Origin: JAZKFT01 sp963845495
GTDB lineage: Bacteria; Bacteroidota; Bacteroidia; Chitinophagales; Chitinophagaceae
NCBI GenBank assembly: GCA_963845495.1
Contig: CAWJTH010000135.1
Coordinates: forward strand, 1 to 64,000
Reading direction: 5' to 3'
DNA: 64,000 nt
Program-made: the position numbers and the translations under genes
Part shown: positions 9,818 through 19,109 of the stretch, piece after piece
Layout of the letters: the number at the start of each line of letters is the position of its first letter
Position numbering within the stretch: the first letter of the stretch is position 1
The notes under the pieces: generated by a model
Told to the model about the DNA's origin: nothing
The model's database searches: none
The model's input: the letters and a program-made list of their open reading frames with translations, nothing else

Positions 9818-10552
9818 TTAGCTAACCGTAAAATAATAGACGCAGGGTTGGCATTTATGGTCGCCGCAAATTGGCGTAATTTCTAATCTATAATTGCCCT
9901 TGCTTTTAAACGCATAACCCCATGGGAAATTAAATGGACTGTAGTTTTGAATAACTGTACCAGTGGTTACATTGGTTAAAACTGCAACATATTTTACATT
10001 GCAATCGCCCTTGCATAAATATTTACCATTTATTTTAATTTGCTCGCCAATTTTTAAAGAAAATTGATATCCGCATTTAATATTTACTTGTTTGTCGCCC
10101 ACAATTGCGGTACCCGGTTGCCATCCTTCAGGATTACAATCACACACTTGCCTGCAATCTTTTACCGTAAAAAAGAAACGACAGGTTTGACAAACTTTAT
10201 CGCCGCAAATAGGTGTTATTTCCAAGCTGTAATTGCCTGGTCCTGCAAATCTATACATCCAAGTAAAACTGAATGATGGATAATTTTGAATAACGGTATT
10301 TGTTGTTGCATTCTTTAAAACGGCTTTATATTTTGCCGTGCAATTACCTAAACATTTGTAAGCACCTTTTAATTGAAAAGTGTCTGCGCAGGTTAATGTG
10401 AATTGATAACCGCAGGAAACTTTTTGTACACTTGTTTTAATTTGGGCAACAAAAGTTTGCCAACCTTTGTCGTTGCAACCACATGCCACTTGTGCAAAAG
10501 TGAATTGCATAACAAATAATAGGCTGAATAAGATCAGCAATGTCTTTTTCAT
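9818..10552 (-). CDS. Secreted protein with two Cys-rich duplicated domains, function unknown
   Basis: The 244-aa precursor has a clear Sec signal (KKTLLILFSLLFVMQFTFA, cleaved near residue 20). The rest is two copies of a domain of about 110 aa, residues about 23-132 and 137-244. Each copy runs in order: a CxC start and GW; CGYQF; a KCLGNC or LCKGDC pair; an AVL.N.TT.TVIQNY segment; an aromatic strand; GNY.LEITPICGD; a C..C pair; and a final hydrophobic strand ending in FTV. The eight or nine cysteines per copy suggest disulfide or metal stabilisation of a beta-sandwich. The pattern recurs in Bacteroidota extracellular proteins, but I know no function. A 300-bp gene-free stretch lies upstream. 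Confidence 0.8.
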   Translation of the reverse strand: MKKTLLILFSLLFVMQFTFAQVACGCNDKGWQTFVAQIKTSVQKVSCGYQFTLTCADTFQLKGAYKCLGNCTAKYKAVLKNATTNTVIQNYPSFSFTWMYRFAGPGNYSLEITPICGDKVCQTCRFFFTVKDCRQVCDCNPEGWQPGTAIVGDKQVNIKCGYQFSLKIGEQIKINGKYLCKGDCNVKYVAVLTNVTTGTVIQNYSPFNFPWGYAFKSKGNYRLEITPICGDHKCQPCVYYFTVS

Positions 10553-10732
10553 AAGATATTTATTTTCTTAGTTTAAATAATTGGATAAGGTTTTCCAACA
10601 AAATAGACATCCGTTAGTCTCTTTGCAATAGACAATTAGGAATGCAAAGCTTTCGGTTAGTTTTTAATGTGTTTGCTAATTTTAATTAATTAACCCAAGT
10701 TGCTACTTTTAATGCGTGTTGCTTGCTCGAAT

Positions 10733-10803
10733 AGTTGACAGATGACAGGCGTAAAATGTAAAATACCTGTGTTTTAGATACCGTCATCCGTCAACTGTCA
10801 ACC
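10733..10803. repeat. Inverted heptameric repeat (TTGACAG/ATGACAG)
   Basis: gttgacagatgacaggcg at 10735 and ccgtcatccgtcaactgtc at 10784 are inverted copies, each built of 7-bp steps. They lie in the otherwise empty 10553-10859 spacer. Confidence 0.55.
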
Positions 10804-10877
10804 CTTGTTTTGTTATTGGTTGTGCGAAAACCAATAACTAGCAATTTTAATTAATTATAATGTATTTAATTTTCGGT

Positions 10878-11396
10878 ATGTCACAAATAATTATTAGGCC
10901 GGCAACGAAGGACGATGCATTCGTAATTGCGGAAATAAGCCGGCAAACATTTTACGATTCATTTATTGCCGATAATACCGAAGCAGACATGCAATTGTTT
11001 TTAGATAAACAATTTGCCACCAAAGATTTAGTGGATGAAGTTGGCGCACCTGGTAATTATTTCTTTTTAGCTTATTTAAATAACGAATTGGCTGGCTATG
11101 TGCGGATGCGTGAAGGCATTGCCCACACTGCGTTTCAAGGCAAATTACCTATTGAAATTGCCCGGCTGTATGCTATTAAAACAATGATTGGAAAAGGAAT
11201 TGGCAAAGCTTTAATGGAACATTGTATTGCATTTGCCAAACAATTGCAACGCGAAATAATTTGGTTGGGCGTTTGGGAAAAGAATTACCGTGCCATTGCC
11301 TTTTACCAAAAATTTGGGTTTAAGAAATTTGGCCAACATGATTTTTTATTGGGTAACGATTTACAAACCGATTGGGAAATGATAAAAGAATTATAG
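10878..11396 (+). CDS. GNAT family N-acetyltransferase (PaiA-like)
   Basis: This predicted cytosolic acetyl-CoA-dependent N-acetyltransferase is 172 aa from the second Met (10878). I prefer that start because the conserved fold begins at once with IIIRPATKDD; an upstream Met at 10860 would add six residues. The acetyl-CoA-binding motif is GKGIGKALMEH, followed by the ENYRAIAFYQKFGF-like segment (here KNYRAIAFYQKFGFKK) of the PaiA/spermidine acetyltransferase branch. The acceptor could be a polyamine but is not shown. It faces a VanZ-like gene convergently with 18 bp between stops. Confidence 0.88.
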   Translation: MSQIIIRPATKDDAFVIAEISRQTFYDSFIADNTEADMQLFLDKQFATKDLVDEVGAPGNYFFLAYLNNELAGYVRMREGIAHTAFQGKLPIEIARLYAIKTMIGKGIGKALMEHCIAFAKQLQREIIWLGVWEKNYRAIAFYQKFGFKKFGQHDFLLGNDLQTDWEMIKEL

Positions 11397-11414
11397 TTTT
11401 TTTAGTTTGTTAAA

Positions 11415-11825
11415 TTATACAACCTGTTTCTTTTTAAGCAAATTCAATGTTTTATCCATCGTTTTTTGAAACCAATAGGGAAGAAATGCACCAACGCCAT
11501 CGGCAATCATATCGGTTATATCAAAGCTTCTACCTGGTATAAAATATTTTTGAACAAACTCCATAGCAATACCGTACAGCGTGGCGGCAATGGCTATTTT
11601 TACTATAATCTTTCTTTTTTTCGTAAACGATAAATCGAGGAGATTAAATGGTAAAAAAGTAAAAAATACCAAACCGCAAAAAAGTCCCGCATGCACAAAT
11701 TTGTCAAAATTAATATAGTCTAAAAAATCAACCTTGGGGATATCCTTGCCAGGCAAACACAATAAAATAGTAATTAATAAAAACCAAAAAATAGCTGGAA
11801 TAAATTTTACAAAAGATGGCTTCAT
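11415..11825 (-). CDS. VanZ-like membrane protein
   Basis: This 136-aa integral membrane protein has about four hydrophobic segments. The VanZ-like signatures are the FDKFVHAGLF segment (a conserved KxxHxxxF) in the second helix and the late AMEFVQKYFIPGRSFDITDMIADGVGA, with the conserved R.FD..D...N/D..G pattern. VanZ proteins lower teicoplanin sensitivity in enterococci; in Bacteroidota the role is unknown and resistance should not be inferred. It follows the acyltransferase gene by 40 bp on the same strand and may be cotranscribed. Confidence 0.85.
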   Translation of the reverse strand: MKPSFVKFIPAIFWFLLITILLCLPGKDIPKVDFLDYINFDKFVHAGLFCGLVFFTFLPFNLLDLSFTKKRKIIVKIAIAATLYGIAMEFVQKYFIPGRSFDITDMIADGVGAFLPYWFQKTMDKTLNLLKKKQVV

Positions 11826-11865
11826 AGTTAATTTAAAATAAAAAAATTGACCGATTTTTTAATGA

Positions 11866-13026
11866 TTAATTGGTGTGCAGCATAAACTTATTCCGTCTTT
11901 TAGCTAATATATAATCCCGTATTTTAAGGAAAGGTATTTCAATTATTTGACGCATGGCTAGTGCCATTAAAACGGAAGCAATAATGCAGATTAACAGCAT
12001 TAAATTCCCATTTAAATCGATATTAAATTTACCGGCCTGTTGCTGTACAAGATGTATGATTATTTTATGGCTTAAATAAATAGAATAAGATAGCGTAGCT
12101 ACATTGCTGGTAATTGTTGAACTATATTTAAATAAAATAGAGGTTGGAATAATGGCTGCAATTACAATTACGCCATAACCAACGGCCACCAACGGCAATC
12201 CAAAAACTGTTGCAACAAGCGAAGTTTGGTCGCCACAAACATAGTATGCCAGCGATAATAAAGTAATGCCGAATATTAAAATAGTATTTCCATAATCAAC
12301 AATAGCTGCTTTAATGTTTGGCTTAAATCTAAAAATGGCAGCAATGGTAATGCCTATTAAAAGCCCATCGAGCCGGCAATAAGTTGGATAATAAATAAAC
12401 TTGTACCACGCAATGTAAAAACCATCATCATTAATTAAGGGTGCCACCATTTTTACATAACTATAATGCCGCACAATAAATCCTGTAATAAATAAAATGG
12501 GCAATAAATAAACCAGTTTGTTTTTTAATTTTAAATAAAGCCCAGTAATTAATACCAAAGGCAGTAAAAAATAAAATTGTTCTTCGATACAAAGCGACCA
12601 TGCGTGTGAAAATGTACCCTGAAACCGTAAATCCAAATTAAAGTTTTGGGTAAACGACACATATTTCCAAAGTGGTGGCAGCGCTTCTCTTTCATGCGAA
12701 GCAGGAATTAAAAAATAAATGGCCACAATAAATAAATAAGCTGGAATAATCCTAAAAAAACGTTTTACATAAAATTCAATAAGTGAAATGTTTTTACCTT
12801 TTGCCATGGTGTTGAACAATTGGCTGGCAATTAAATAGCCGCTTAAAACAAAAAAGAGATCAACGCCCGTCCAACCAAAACCCGCAATTGCATCAACCCA
12901 CGCCGGGTGTGCAAACATGCGGTAATGGTAAAAAAACACAGATGCAATGGCAAAAGCCCGAAGATGGTTGAGACCATGTAAAGTATAAATACTGCCGCTA
13001 TTGGCAGGTAGGCTTTCGTTGTACAT
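11866..13026 (-). CDS. Acyltransferase 3 family protein (OafA/YrhL-like)
   Basis: This 386-aa polytopic inner-membrane protein of about ten helices is predicted to O-acylate an envelope polysaccharide or lipid. The N-terminal LRAFAIASVFFYHYR holds the family's conserved Arg and His, followed by GWTGVDLFFVLSGYLI, the hallmark of acyltransferase 3. EEQFYFLLPL in the middle is also typical. There is no fused SGNH domain, so it should act with acyl-CoA alone. The next gene downstream is the VanZ-like protein. No polysaccharide cluster is near, so the acceptor is unknown. Confidence 0.92.
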   Translation of the reverse strand: MYNESLPANSGSIYTLHGLNHLRAFAIASVFFYHYRMFAHPAWVDAIAGFGWTGVDLFFVLSGYLIASQLFNTMAKGKNISLIEFYVKRFFRIIPAYLFIVAIYFLIPASHEREALPPLWKYVSFTQNFNLDLRFQGTFSHAWSLCIEEQFYFLLPLVLITGLYLKLKNKLVYLLPILFITGFIVRHYSYVKMVAPLINDDGFYIAWYKFIYYPTYCRLDGLLIGITIAAIFRFKPNIKAAIVDYGNTILIFGITLLSLAYYVCGDQTSLVATVFGLPLVAVGYGVIVIAAIIPTSILFKYSSTITSNVATLSYSIYLSHKIIIHLVQQQAGKFNIDLNGNLMLLICIIASVLMALAMRQIIEIPFLKIRDYILAKRRNKFMLHTN

Positions 13027-13181
13027 AAAAGATTGGGAAAATATCTAGGCGCTCAAAAGTAACAAGGTTCTGTAAATAAAAGCTATCATTTTGCCATGGT
13101 TGCATAACTTTTTTTTAGCTTCTAGATTTCAGTTATTTTCGGCTTCTTTCAATAATAGAAATTGATTTTCGTTAATAAGCT

Positions 13182-13751
13182 ATGCAAATATTTTCAAGGC
13201 AATCTTTTTTAAAACCAATCGTTTTTGCAGGGTTCATTCTCTTTTCCGTTTTGTTTGCATCGTGCGGTAGCAGCCACAAATTAAATACTACCATGTATAC
13301 TTCAAAACCAAGCCCACCCAGCTTTTCAGGCTCCACTTTTGTAAAAAAATATTCCGAAAAATTGGGGGTTCAGCTAAATGAAGGCATGAATAAAGATTTG
13401 ATTGAAACTGTGGCTGATTGGATGGGCGTGCCTTACAAATATGGCGGTGAAACCAAAAGCGGAGCCGATTGTTCTGGTTTTATTACCCAAGTTTTTTTGA
13501 AAGTTTACCAACTAAAATTGCCAAGAACCGCTTATCAACTGCACCAACAATCGAAACCGGTAAAAACATCAGCTTTGCGGGAAGGTGATTTGGTTTTCTT
13601 TAAAATAAATACCAAAGAAACCGGCCATGCAGGCATTTATTTGTTAGACGGATATTTTGTACATGCATCCACAAGTAGGGGCGTGGTGGTAAGTAAATTG
13701 GCAGATGCATATTGGCAGAAATATTATGATGGCGCTGGTAGTTTTTTGTAG
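13182..13751 (+). CDS. NlpC/P60 (C40) peptidase lipoprotein
   Basis: The 189-aa precursor has a lipoprotein signal ending in LFASC (lipidated Cys about residue 28), so it should sit in the envelope. The NlpC/P60 catalytic Cys is in GADCSGFITQVF; the His is in GHAGIYLLDGYFVHAS. Such enzymes cleave peptidoglycan stem peptides, often between D-Glu and the diamino acid, and act as Spr-like endopeptidases during wall growth. Length and domain order (lipobox, short linker, C40 domain) match Spr/MepS. The gene is monocistronic, with a long heptamer array directly after it. Confidence 0.93.
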   Translation: MQIFSRQSFLKPIVFAGFILFSVLFASCGSSHKLNTTMYTSKPSPPSFSGSTFVKKYSEKLGVQLNEGMNKDLIETVADWMGVPYKYGGETKSGADCSGFITQVFLKVYQLKLPRTAYQLHQQSKPVKTSALREGDLVFFKINTKETGHAGIYLLDGYFVHASTSRGVVVSKLADAYWQKYYDGAGSFL

Positions 13752-13754
13752 AAA

Positions 13755-13880
13755 TGCGAGATACGAGATACGAGATACGAGAAATACGAATTACGAATTA
13801 CGAATTACGAATTACGAATTACGAATTACGAATTACGAAAAATAAAAAATAGGAAACAGGAAATAGGAAATATAAGTACG
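13755..13880. repeat. 7-bp array (ACGAGAT then TTACGAA, then AAATAGG)
   Basis: About 17 consecutive heptamers start 4 bases after the peptidase stop: ACGAGAT x3, then TTACGAA x6, then AAATAAA/AAATAGG/AAACAGG forms. The unit changes along the array while the 7-bp step is kept. Confidence 0.9.
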
Positions 13881-13897
13881 AAATAACAGTTTTTTTT

Positions 13898-14018
13898 ACT
13901 TCTAAACTTCTAACTTCTAAACTTCTAACTTCTAACTTCTAACTTCTAACTTCTAAACTTCTAACTTCTAAACTTCTCAACTTCTAACTTCTCAACTTCT
14001 AGCTTCTCAACTTCTAAT
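13898..14018. repeat. 7/8-bp array (ACTTCTA / ACTTCTAA)
   Basis: About sixteen ACTTCTA units, some with an extra A and some with TCTC or GCTTCTC variants, run up to 9 bases before the YccF start codon. Confidence 0.9.
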
Positions 14019-14026
14019 TATTATAG

Positions 14027-14395
14027 ATGAACTTTATCGGCAACATTATTTGGATGGTTTTCGGCGGTTTTTTATGCGCATTGGGTTATGTAATCGGCGG
14101 GTTCGTTTTATGCCTCACCATTGTGGGGTTGCCATGGGGATTGCAATGTTTTAAAATTGCCTATATGGTGTTGTGGCCGTTTGGTAAGCGGGTGGTGTAT
14201 AAAGAAAACAGCCATGGTTGTCTTTCTTTGTTTTGCAATATTATTTGGTTGGTTTGCGGTGGTTTTTATACGGCATTGATGCATCTTGTATTTGGTCTTC
14301 TTCTATTTATTACCATTATTGGAATTCCGTTTGCAAGGCAACATTTTAAATTGGTGGAGTTGTCGCTGATGCCATTTGGGAAGGAAATTGTCTGA
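14027..14395 (+). CDS. YccF domain-containing inner-membrane protein
   Basis: This 122-aa protein consists of two tandem copies of the YccF motif (residues about 1-52 and 62-118). Each has a membrane segment beginning with IW..FGG/CGG and a loop with the VGLPWGLQCFK or IGIPFARQHFK signature. Function in E. coli is unknown; the family is membrane-bound. The stop codon lies in the first bases of the 211-bp tandem repeat, so the repeat may have been inserted at the end of the gene. Confidence 0.92.
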   Translation: MNFIGNIIWMVFGGFLCALGYVIGGFVLCLTIVGLPWGLQCFKIAYMVLWPFGKRVVYKENSHGCLSLFCNIIWLVCGGFYTALMHLVFGLLLFITIIGIPFARQHFKLVELSLMPFGKEIV

Positions 14396-14988
14396 ACTGT
14401 GATTTGTATGATTAATGTGATGGATATGATTCTAATTGGGAATCAAACAAATCATTCAAATCCCATAAATCATGGTTCAGACAAAAGCGTAAACTTGGTA
14501 AAAAATTAAAGAAAGCTTCACAGAGGCACCCCTCGCCACTTGTGGAGAGAGGGCCGGGGGTGAGTTTTTCTTTGTACTGTCCGTCCCCAACCGGGTACTA
14601 TGTCTGAACTGTGATTTGTATGATTAAAGCGATGGATATGATTTTAATTGGGAATCAAACAAATCATTCAAATCCCATAAATCACAGTTCAGACAAAAGC
14701 GTAAACTTGGGAAAAAATTAAAGAAAGCTTCACAGAAGCACCCCTCGCCACTTGTGGAGAGCGGCCGGGGGTGAGTTTTTCTTTGTACTGTCCGTCCCCA
14801 ACCGGGTACTATGTCTGAACTGTGATTTGTATGATTAAAGCGATGGATATGATTCTAATTGGGAATCAAACAAATCATTTAAATCCCATAAATCATGGTT
14901 CAGACAAAAGCGTAAACTTGGTAAAAAATTAAAGAAAGCTTCACAGAGGCACCCCTCGCCACTTGTGGAGAGAGGGCCGGGGGTGAGG
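14391..14988. repeat. Tandem triplication of a ~211-bp unit
   Basis: Copies begin at 14391, 14603 and 14813 (steps of 212 and 210); the third is truncated at about 14988. Each starts with an inverted repeat, TCTGAACTGTGATTT ... AAATCACAGTTCAGA in copy 2 and AAATCATGGTTCAGA in copies 1 and 3. It continues with aagcgtaaacttgg and ends with the cacccctcgccacttgtggagag hairpin. The copies differ at only a few positions, so the expansion is recent. The 9-bp-stepped tgatttgta/tgattaatg segment resembles repeats common in Bacteroidota. Confidence 0.92.
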
Positions 14989-15051
14989 TTATTTCCTCAT
15001 CAATCCGTTAAAATTCACCCAAAAACATTTTACTCCCGTATTTTCATATTT

Positions 15052-17536
15052 ATGAACCAAGTAAAACTAATTGCAACTGCATTTTTAACTTGTTGTATGG
15101 TGTTAAAAGTGTTGGCTTTGCCCGTTACAGGCAAGGTAAACGATGCAAATGCAGCACCACTTTCATCTTCTAGCATTTATATAAAGGGCAGCAGCAAAGG
15201 AACTACGGCCAATAACGAGGGCAATTTTATATTGGATTTGCCGGCTGGCAATTATACCTTGGTGTGCAGCCATGTTGGCTTTACGCAACAAGAAAAGAAA
15301 ATTACCGTAACCGATAAAACAGAACCGATCACTTTCACTTTGTTTCCACAAAAAACCGAATACAGCGTTACCATAAAAGCTAATGCCGAAGACCCCGCTT
15401 ATGCCATCATCCGCCATGCCATTAAGGTTAGGCAGGCGCATTTAAACGAATTAAAAGCTTGGCAAGTGCAGGTGTACATGAAGGGGATGATTAAAACCGT
15501 GGCTGTTCCAAATAGGGTGCTGGGCAAAAAAATACAGCCCGACCGCAACGTGATTGACAGTAATGGCAAAGGCATTATTTATTTTAGCGAATCGCTCACT
15601 AATTTTTCCCGCGAATTGCCCAGTACTTACAAAGAAGATATTGTTTCGGCAAAAGTGGCCGGTCGCAGCAATGGTTTTGGGTTCAATAGTCCAAAAGCCA
15701 TGGAAGTAAACTTGTATGAAAACAATGTGAACATCGAAGGGCTGAACGACCGTGGTTTTGTTTCCCCCATTGGAACCAATGCCCTTAATTTTTACCGCTA
15801 TCAATATGTGGGAAGTTTTTATGAAAACGGGTTGGAAATCAGTAAGATAATCATCATTCCCAAACGGAAATACGAGCCTTTGTTTGCTGGTGGCTACATT
15901 AATATTATTGAAGGAAGCTGGCGCATACAAGCTGCTGATTTGTTTATTACCAAAGAATCGCAAATTGAATTTGTGGATGTTTTTCACTTACAACAACAAA
16001 TGCTGCCGTTGGCAAAAGGTATTTGGTTGCCGCAACAAACTACCTTCCAATTTACGTTTGGTGCATTAGGTTTTAAAGCAAGTGCTGATTTTTTGGCAGT
16101 ATATTCCGACTATAATTTATCGCCCGTGTTCGATCGTAAAAAGTTTGGCAAAGTCATCCGTACGGCTGATACATCTGCCAACAAAAAATCGCTGGAATAT
16201 TGGGAAACCATCCGCCCCGTTCCTTTAACTGCGGAAGAACATTTGGATTATTTGAAGAAAGATACATTGGAAAAAAGGTATAAAGATCCACATTACATCG
16301 ACTCGTTAGATAAGCGCAGGAACAAGGTTTCGTTTACCAGACTGCTTTTTACGGGTGTTGATGTTACCCATCGCAGTAAAAAAATGCGTTATCATTATGA
16401 GCCGTTGCTAAACGATATCAGCTACAACACGGTGGAAGGTGCCGTGCTGGAATTTGCACCCCGCATCAGCCATTATGGTGATACCGGCGCTTACACCATT
16501 ACGCCGCTGTTGCATTATGGTTTTACCAACAAACACTTGCAAGCTACGCTTGGCATTAATAAAAGTATGGGTGCCAACGATTTGCATAGGTGGAATTTAA
16601 ACCTGAGCGGCGGTCGGAATATGTTCCAAATAAACGGCAATAATCCGGTTGATAAGTTCGACAATAGCATTTCAACCCTGCGCTATACCAGCAATTACAT
16701 GAAGTTGTATGAGAAAACATTTATAGTGGCGGGTGCTGAAAAACGGTTGGCTGATGGATTGACCGGCAGTATAGATGTGAGTTGGGAAAAACGACATTTG
16801 CCCGACAATGTAGACACGGTGTACAAATGGAAAACCCGTGAAGGCCGATATTTTACGCCAAATTATCCGCAGGAGTTGCCTGCCGGATATTTTCCTGACC
16901 ATGATGCCTTTATAGGAACGGTTAAGTTGCGCTATCAATCGGGCCAGAAATATGTGGAATATCCCAATCGCCGATATTCCATTGGTAGCGATGCACCGGT
17001 ATTTAATTTAACTTACACGCATGGTTTTAATCATGTGTTGGGTAGCAGTGTAAATTTTGATAAATGGCGCTTGTCAGATGACCGATGAATTGAAACTACA
17101 ACTGGCGGGCAGCATAAAATACCGCTTGGCTATTGGTGGATTTTTAAATAGCAAAACGGTTTACTTGCCCGATTGGCAACATTTTAACGGCAACCAAACT
17201 GTGCACGCCTCGCAATATTTAAATAGTTTTCAACTAGCACCTTATTATGCCTTTAGCAATATCGATCCGTTTTATAGCACCCTAAATTTGGAATATCACT
17301 TAAACGGGATGCTCACAAATAAAATACCCATTGTTAGGATGTTGAACCTTGGTTTGGTAACCGGTACCAATACACTCTATATCAACCCCAATAAATATTA
17401 TAGCGAATTGTTTTTTGGCATTGAAAACATTGCCAAAGTGGCAAGGATAGATTTTTTATGGGGATATCAGGCCAATATTGGCAAACCACTAGTGGGTGTG
17501 CGCATAGGCATTAGCGGAGCGTTTGGCGGCGATTAA
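15052..17536 (+). CDS. DUF5686/carboxypeptidase-like regulatory domain outer-membrane protein, frameshifted
   Basis: Two overlapping frames together encode one protein of about 830 aa: 15052-17088 and about 17075-17536. The Met at 15052 begins a signal peptide; longer readings start in the repeat. Next comes a carboxypeptidase-regulatory-like beta domain (residues about 25-100, ...GNFILDLPAGNYTLVCSHVGF), then the long DUF5686 region ending in beta-barrel-like strands. The first frame ends in WRLSDDR-stop, the second resumes MTDELKLQLAG; removing one base at about 17078-17082 joins them. Such proteins are envelope-anchored with unknown function. The clean continuation of both halves favours a recent mutation or sequence error. 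Confidence 0.85.
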
Positions 17537-17595
17537 AAAAAAATTTAGAAGTTTATTGTTTTAACGTTTATGGATTAAGTTTTATTTTTTTTAGC

Positions 17596-17660
17596 CTTTG
17601 TGTTCTTTGCTTCTTTGCGGTTTAAATATTTTAAACCGCAAAGAAGCAAACAACGCAAAG
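17596..17660. repeat. Long inverted repeat after the DUF5686 gene
   Basis: ctttgtgttctttgcttc...gcggttta (17596-17624) faces taaaccgcaaagaagc...gcaaag (17632-17660), making a stem of nearly 29 bp. The same family occurs at 19751-19813 and 22258-22318. A second small palindrome (gtacgag/ctcgtac) follows at about 17684-17706. Confidence 0.8.
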
Positions 17661-17837
17661 TAAGACATGGGTTTTCTGTTGCTGTACGAGACGTCTCGCC
17701 TCGTACTTTTTAACTTATCGGCTTTGCCGATTTTCAATTGCAGTTTTGAACCGCAAAAAATGCGCTTGCATTTGTGCAGACATGTTGTTTACCGTTAAAA
17801 CATATTGTTGGATGAGACATGGATAAAGGTAAAAACA

Positions 17838-18311
17838 CCCAAAGGCCATCTTGTAACCGCCAAAGGTCATTTGAAAACGGCCAAGAGTTATCTCTGCACG
17901 GCCAAAGGTCATCTCTGTACCGCCAAAGGTCGTCTGAAAACGGCCAAAGGTCATCTCTGTACCGCCAAAGGTCATCTGTGAACGGCCAAAGGTCATCTCG
18001 GAACGGCCAAAGGTCATCTCGGAGCGGCCAAAGGTCATCTCTGAACGGCCAAAGGTCGTCTAGAAACGGCCAAAGGTCATCTCTGCACGGCCAAAGGTCG
18101 TCTAGAAACGGCCAAAGGTCATCTCTGCACGGCCAAAGGTCGTCTGCAAAACTGGCCAAAGGTCATCTCGGAAGCGCCAAAGGTCGTCTAAAAATGACCA
18201 AAGATCATCTCTGCGCGGCCAAAGATCATCTCTGAACAGCCAAAGGTCATCTGTGTACAGCCAAAGGTCATCTGAAAACCGCCAAAGGTCATCTCGGAAC
18301 GGCCAAAAAAT
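17838..18311. repeat. 21-bp tandem array, 22 full copies
   Basis: A conserved 14-mer GCCAAAGGTCATCT (or ..GTCGTCT) is followed by a variable 7-mer such as CTGAACG, CGGAACG, GAAAACG, CTGTACC or AGAAACG. Copies start at 17838, 17859, 17880 and so on to 18302; all steps are 21 except one of 23 (18132 to 18155). The last copy is cut short. Open frames on both strands arise only because 21 is a multiple of three, and their 7-residue repeats (MTFGRSE, DDLWPCR, GQRSSLH) do not look like proteins. The period equals two helical turns, as in iteron-type protein-binding arrays. Confidence 0.95.
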
Positions 18312-18498
18312 TTATAAACTAGAAATATAGCATACAGCGGATAGCCAAATGCAGAGAAACTACAGAAAATAATTAGCCAGAAAGTAATTGAAACTGGAAG
18401 ACACAAATATTACTATTCCTTTCTCCCTGCGTACACTGTGTTCTCCGTGTTAAACAATATTATTTAGAAATAAAGAGTTGCAAAACCCTATAAATTAA

Positions 18499-19105
18499 TT
18501 ATGCACGTTTCCTTTTAACGGTGCAGCCAATAGCCTTTGTTGCTGTAAAAGGTGGCTTTTCGTTCTTCATTAAAGCAGCGATTACCTGTTCAACATATTT
18601 TGTTTTGTCCGGATTAGCATCTTCTTGGTCATTATCTATGGCGCCGGTATATGCCACCATATTTCCTTTTGGTCGTTTTGGTAACAATAAAAACATGCGG
18701 CGTGTTTTTGGCACCATACGCATTGGTGATAGTTTGTCCCTCATCGTACAAGTAAGGGAAACTGTATTTTTTTGTCGCTGCTAATGTTTTCATTTTATCA
18801 AAGCTATCGCCTTTCGACAAGTCGGGATCGTTCGGGTTAATGGCAATAACGGGATAACCCTGCGGAGCATATTTTTTATCCAACTCCATAATCCGTTTTT
18901 CATAAGCCTTGGCCACCGGACAAGTATTGCAGGTAAACACCACAATAAACCCTTTGGCATTTGGGAAGTTATTGAACGACACTTCCTTGTTGTCAACGTT
19001 TTTCAACTTAAAATCAGGAGCTGGTTGTCCAGGTGCAACGGTGGTAACCTGTGCTTTTGCCAAAAAGCATACAGCAACGAATAGGATGGCGATAAACTGT
19101 TTCAT
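18499..19105 (-). CDS. Secreted thioredoxin-like redoxin, frameshifted
   Basis: Together the frames 19105-18680 and 18680-18499 give a protein of about 200 aa with a Sec signal (KQFIAILFVAVCFLAKA). The redoxin fold begins PGQPAPDFKL; the redox-like CNTC sits in VVFTCNTCPVAKAYEK, and the C-terminal half holds the cis-Pro loop (NTPHVF) and a late GCTVK motif. One extra base in the TTTT run at 18676-18679 breaks the frame; removing it restores HVFIVTKRPKGNMVAYTGAID. It lies 4 bp after the TlpA-like gene, so the pair is probably an operon for extracytoplasmic thiol chemistry. Confidence 0.85.
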
Positions 19106-19109
19106 ATTT

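Noticed and set aside
14965..15051. Upstream start of the DUF5686 gene
   Set aside because: The first 29 residues are encoded by the third 211-bp repeat copy; the Met at 15052 starts a proper signal peptide.
17715..18235. Open frames on both strands over the 21-bp array (17715-18038, 17734-18159, 17819-18235)
   Set aside because: They exist because the repeat period is a multiple of three. Each gives a 7-residue repeat without signal or domain, and the strands compete.
17838..18311. 21-bp array as a CRISPR
   Set aside because: The fixed part is only 14 bp and the variable part 7 bp, the variable parts recur, and no cas gene is near.
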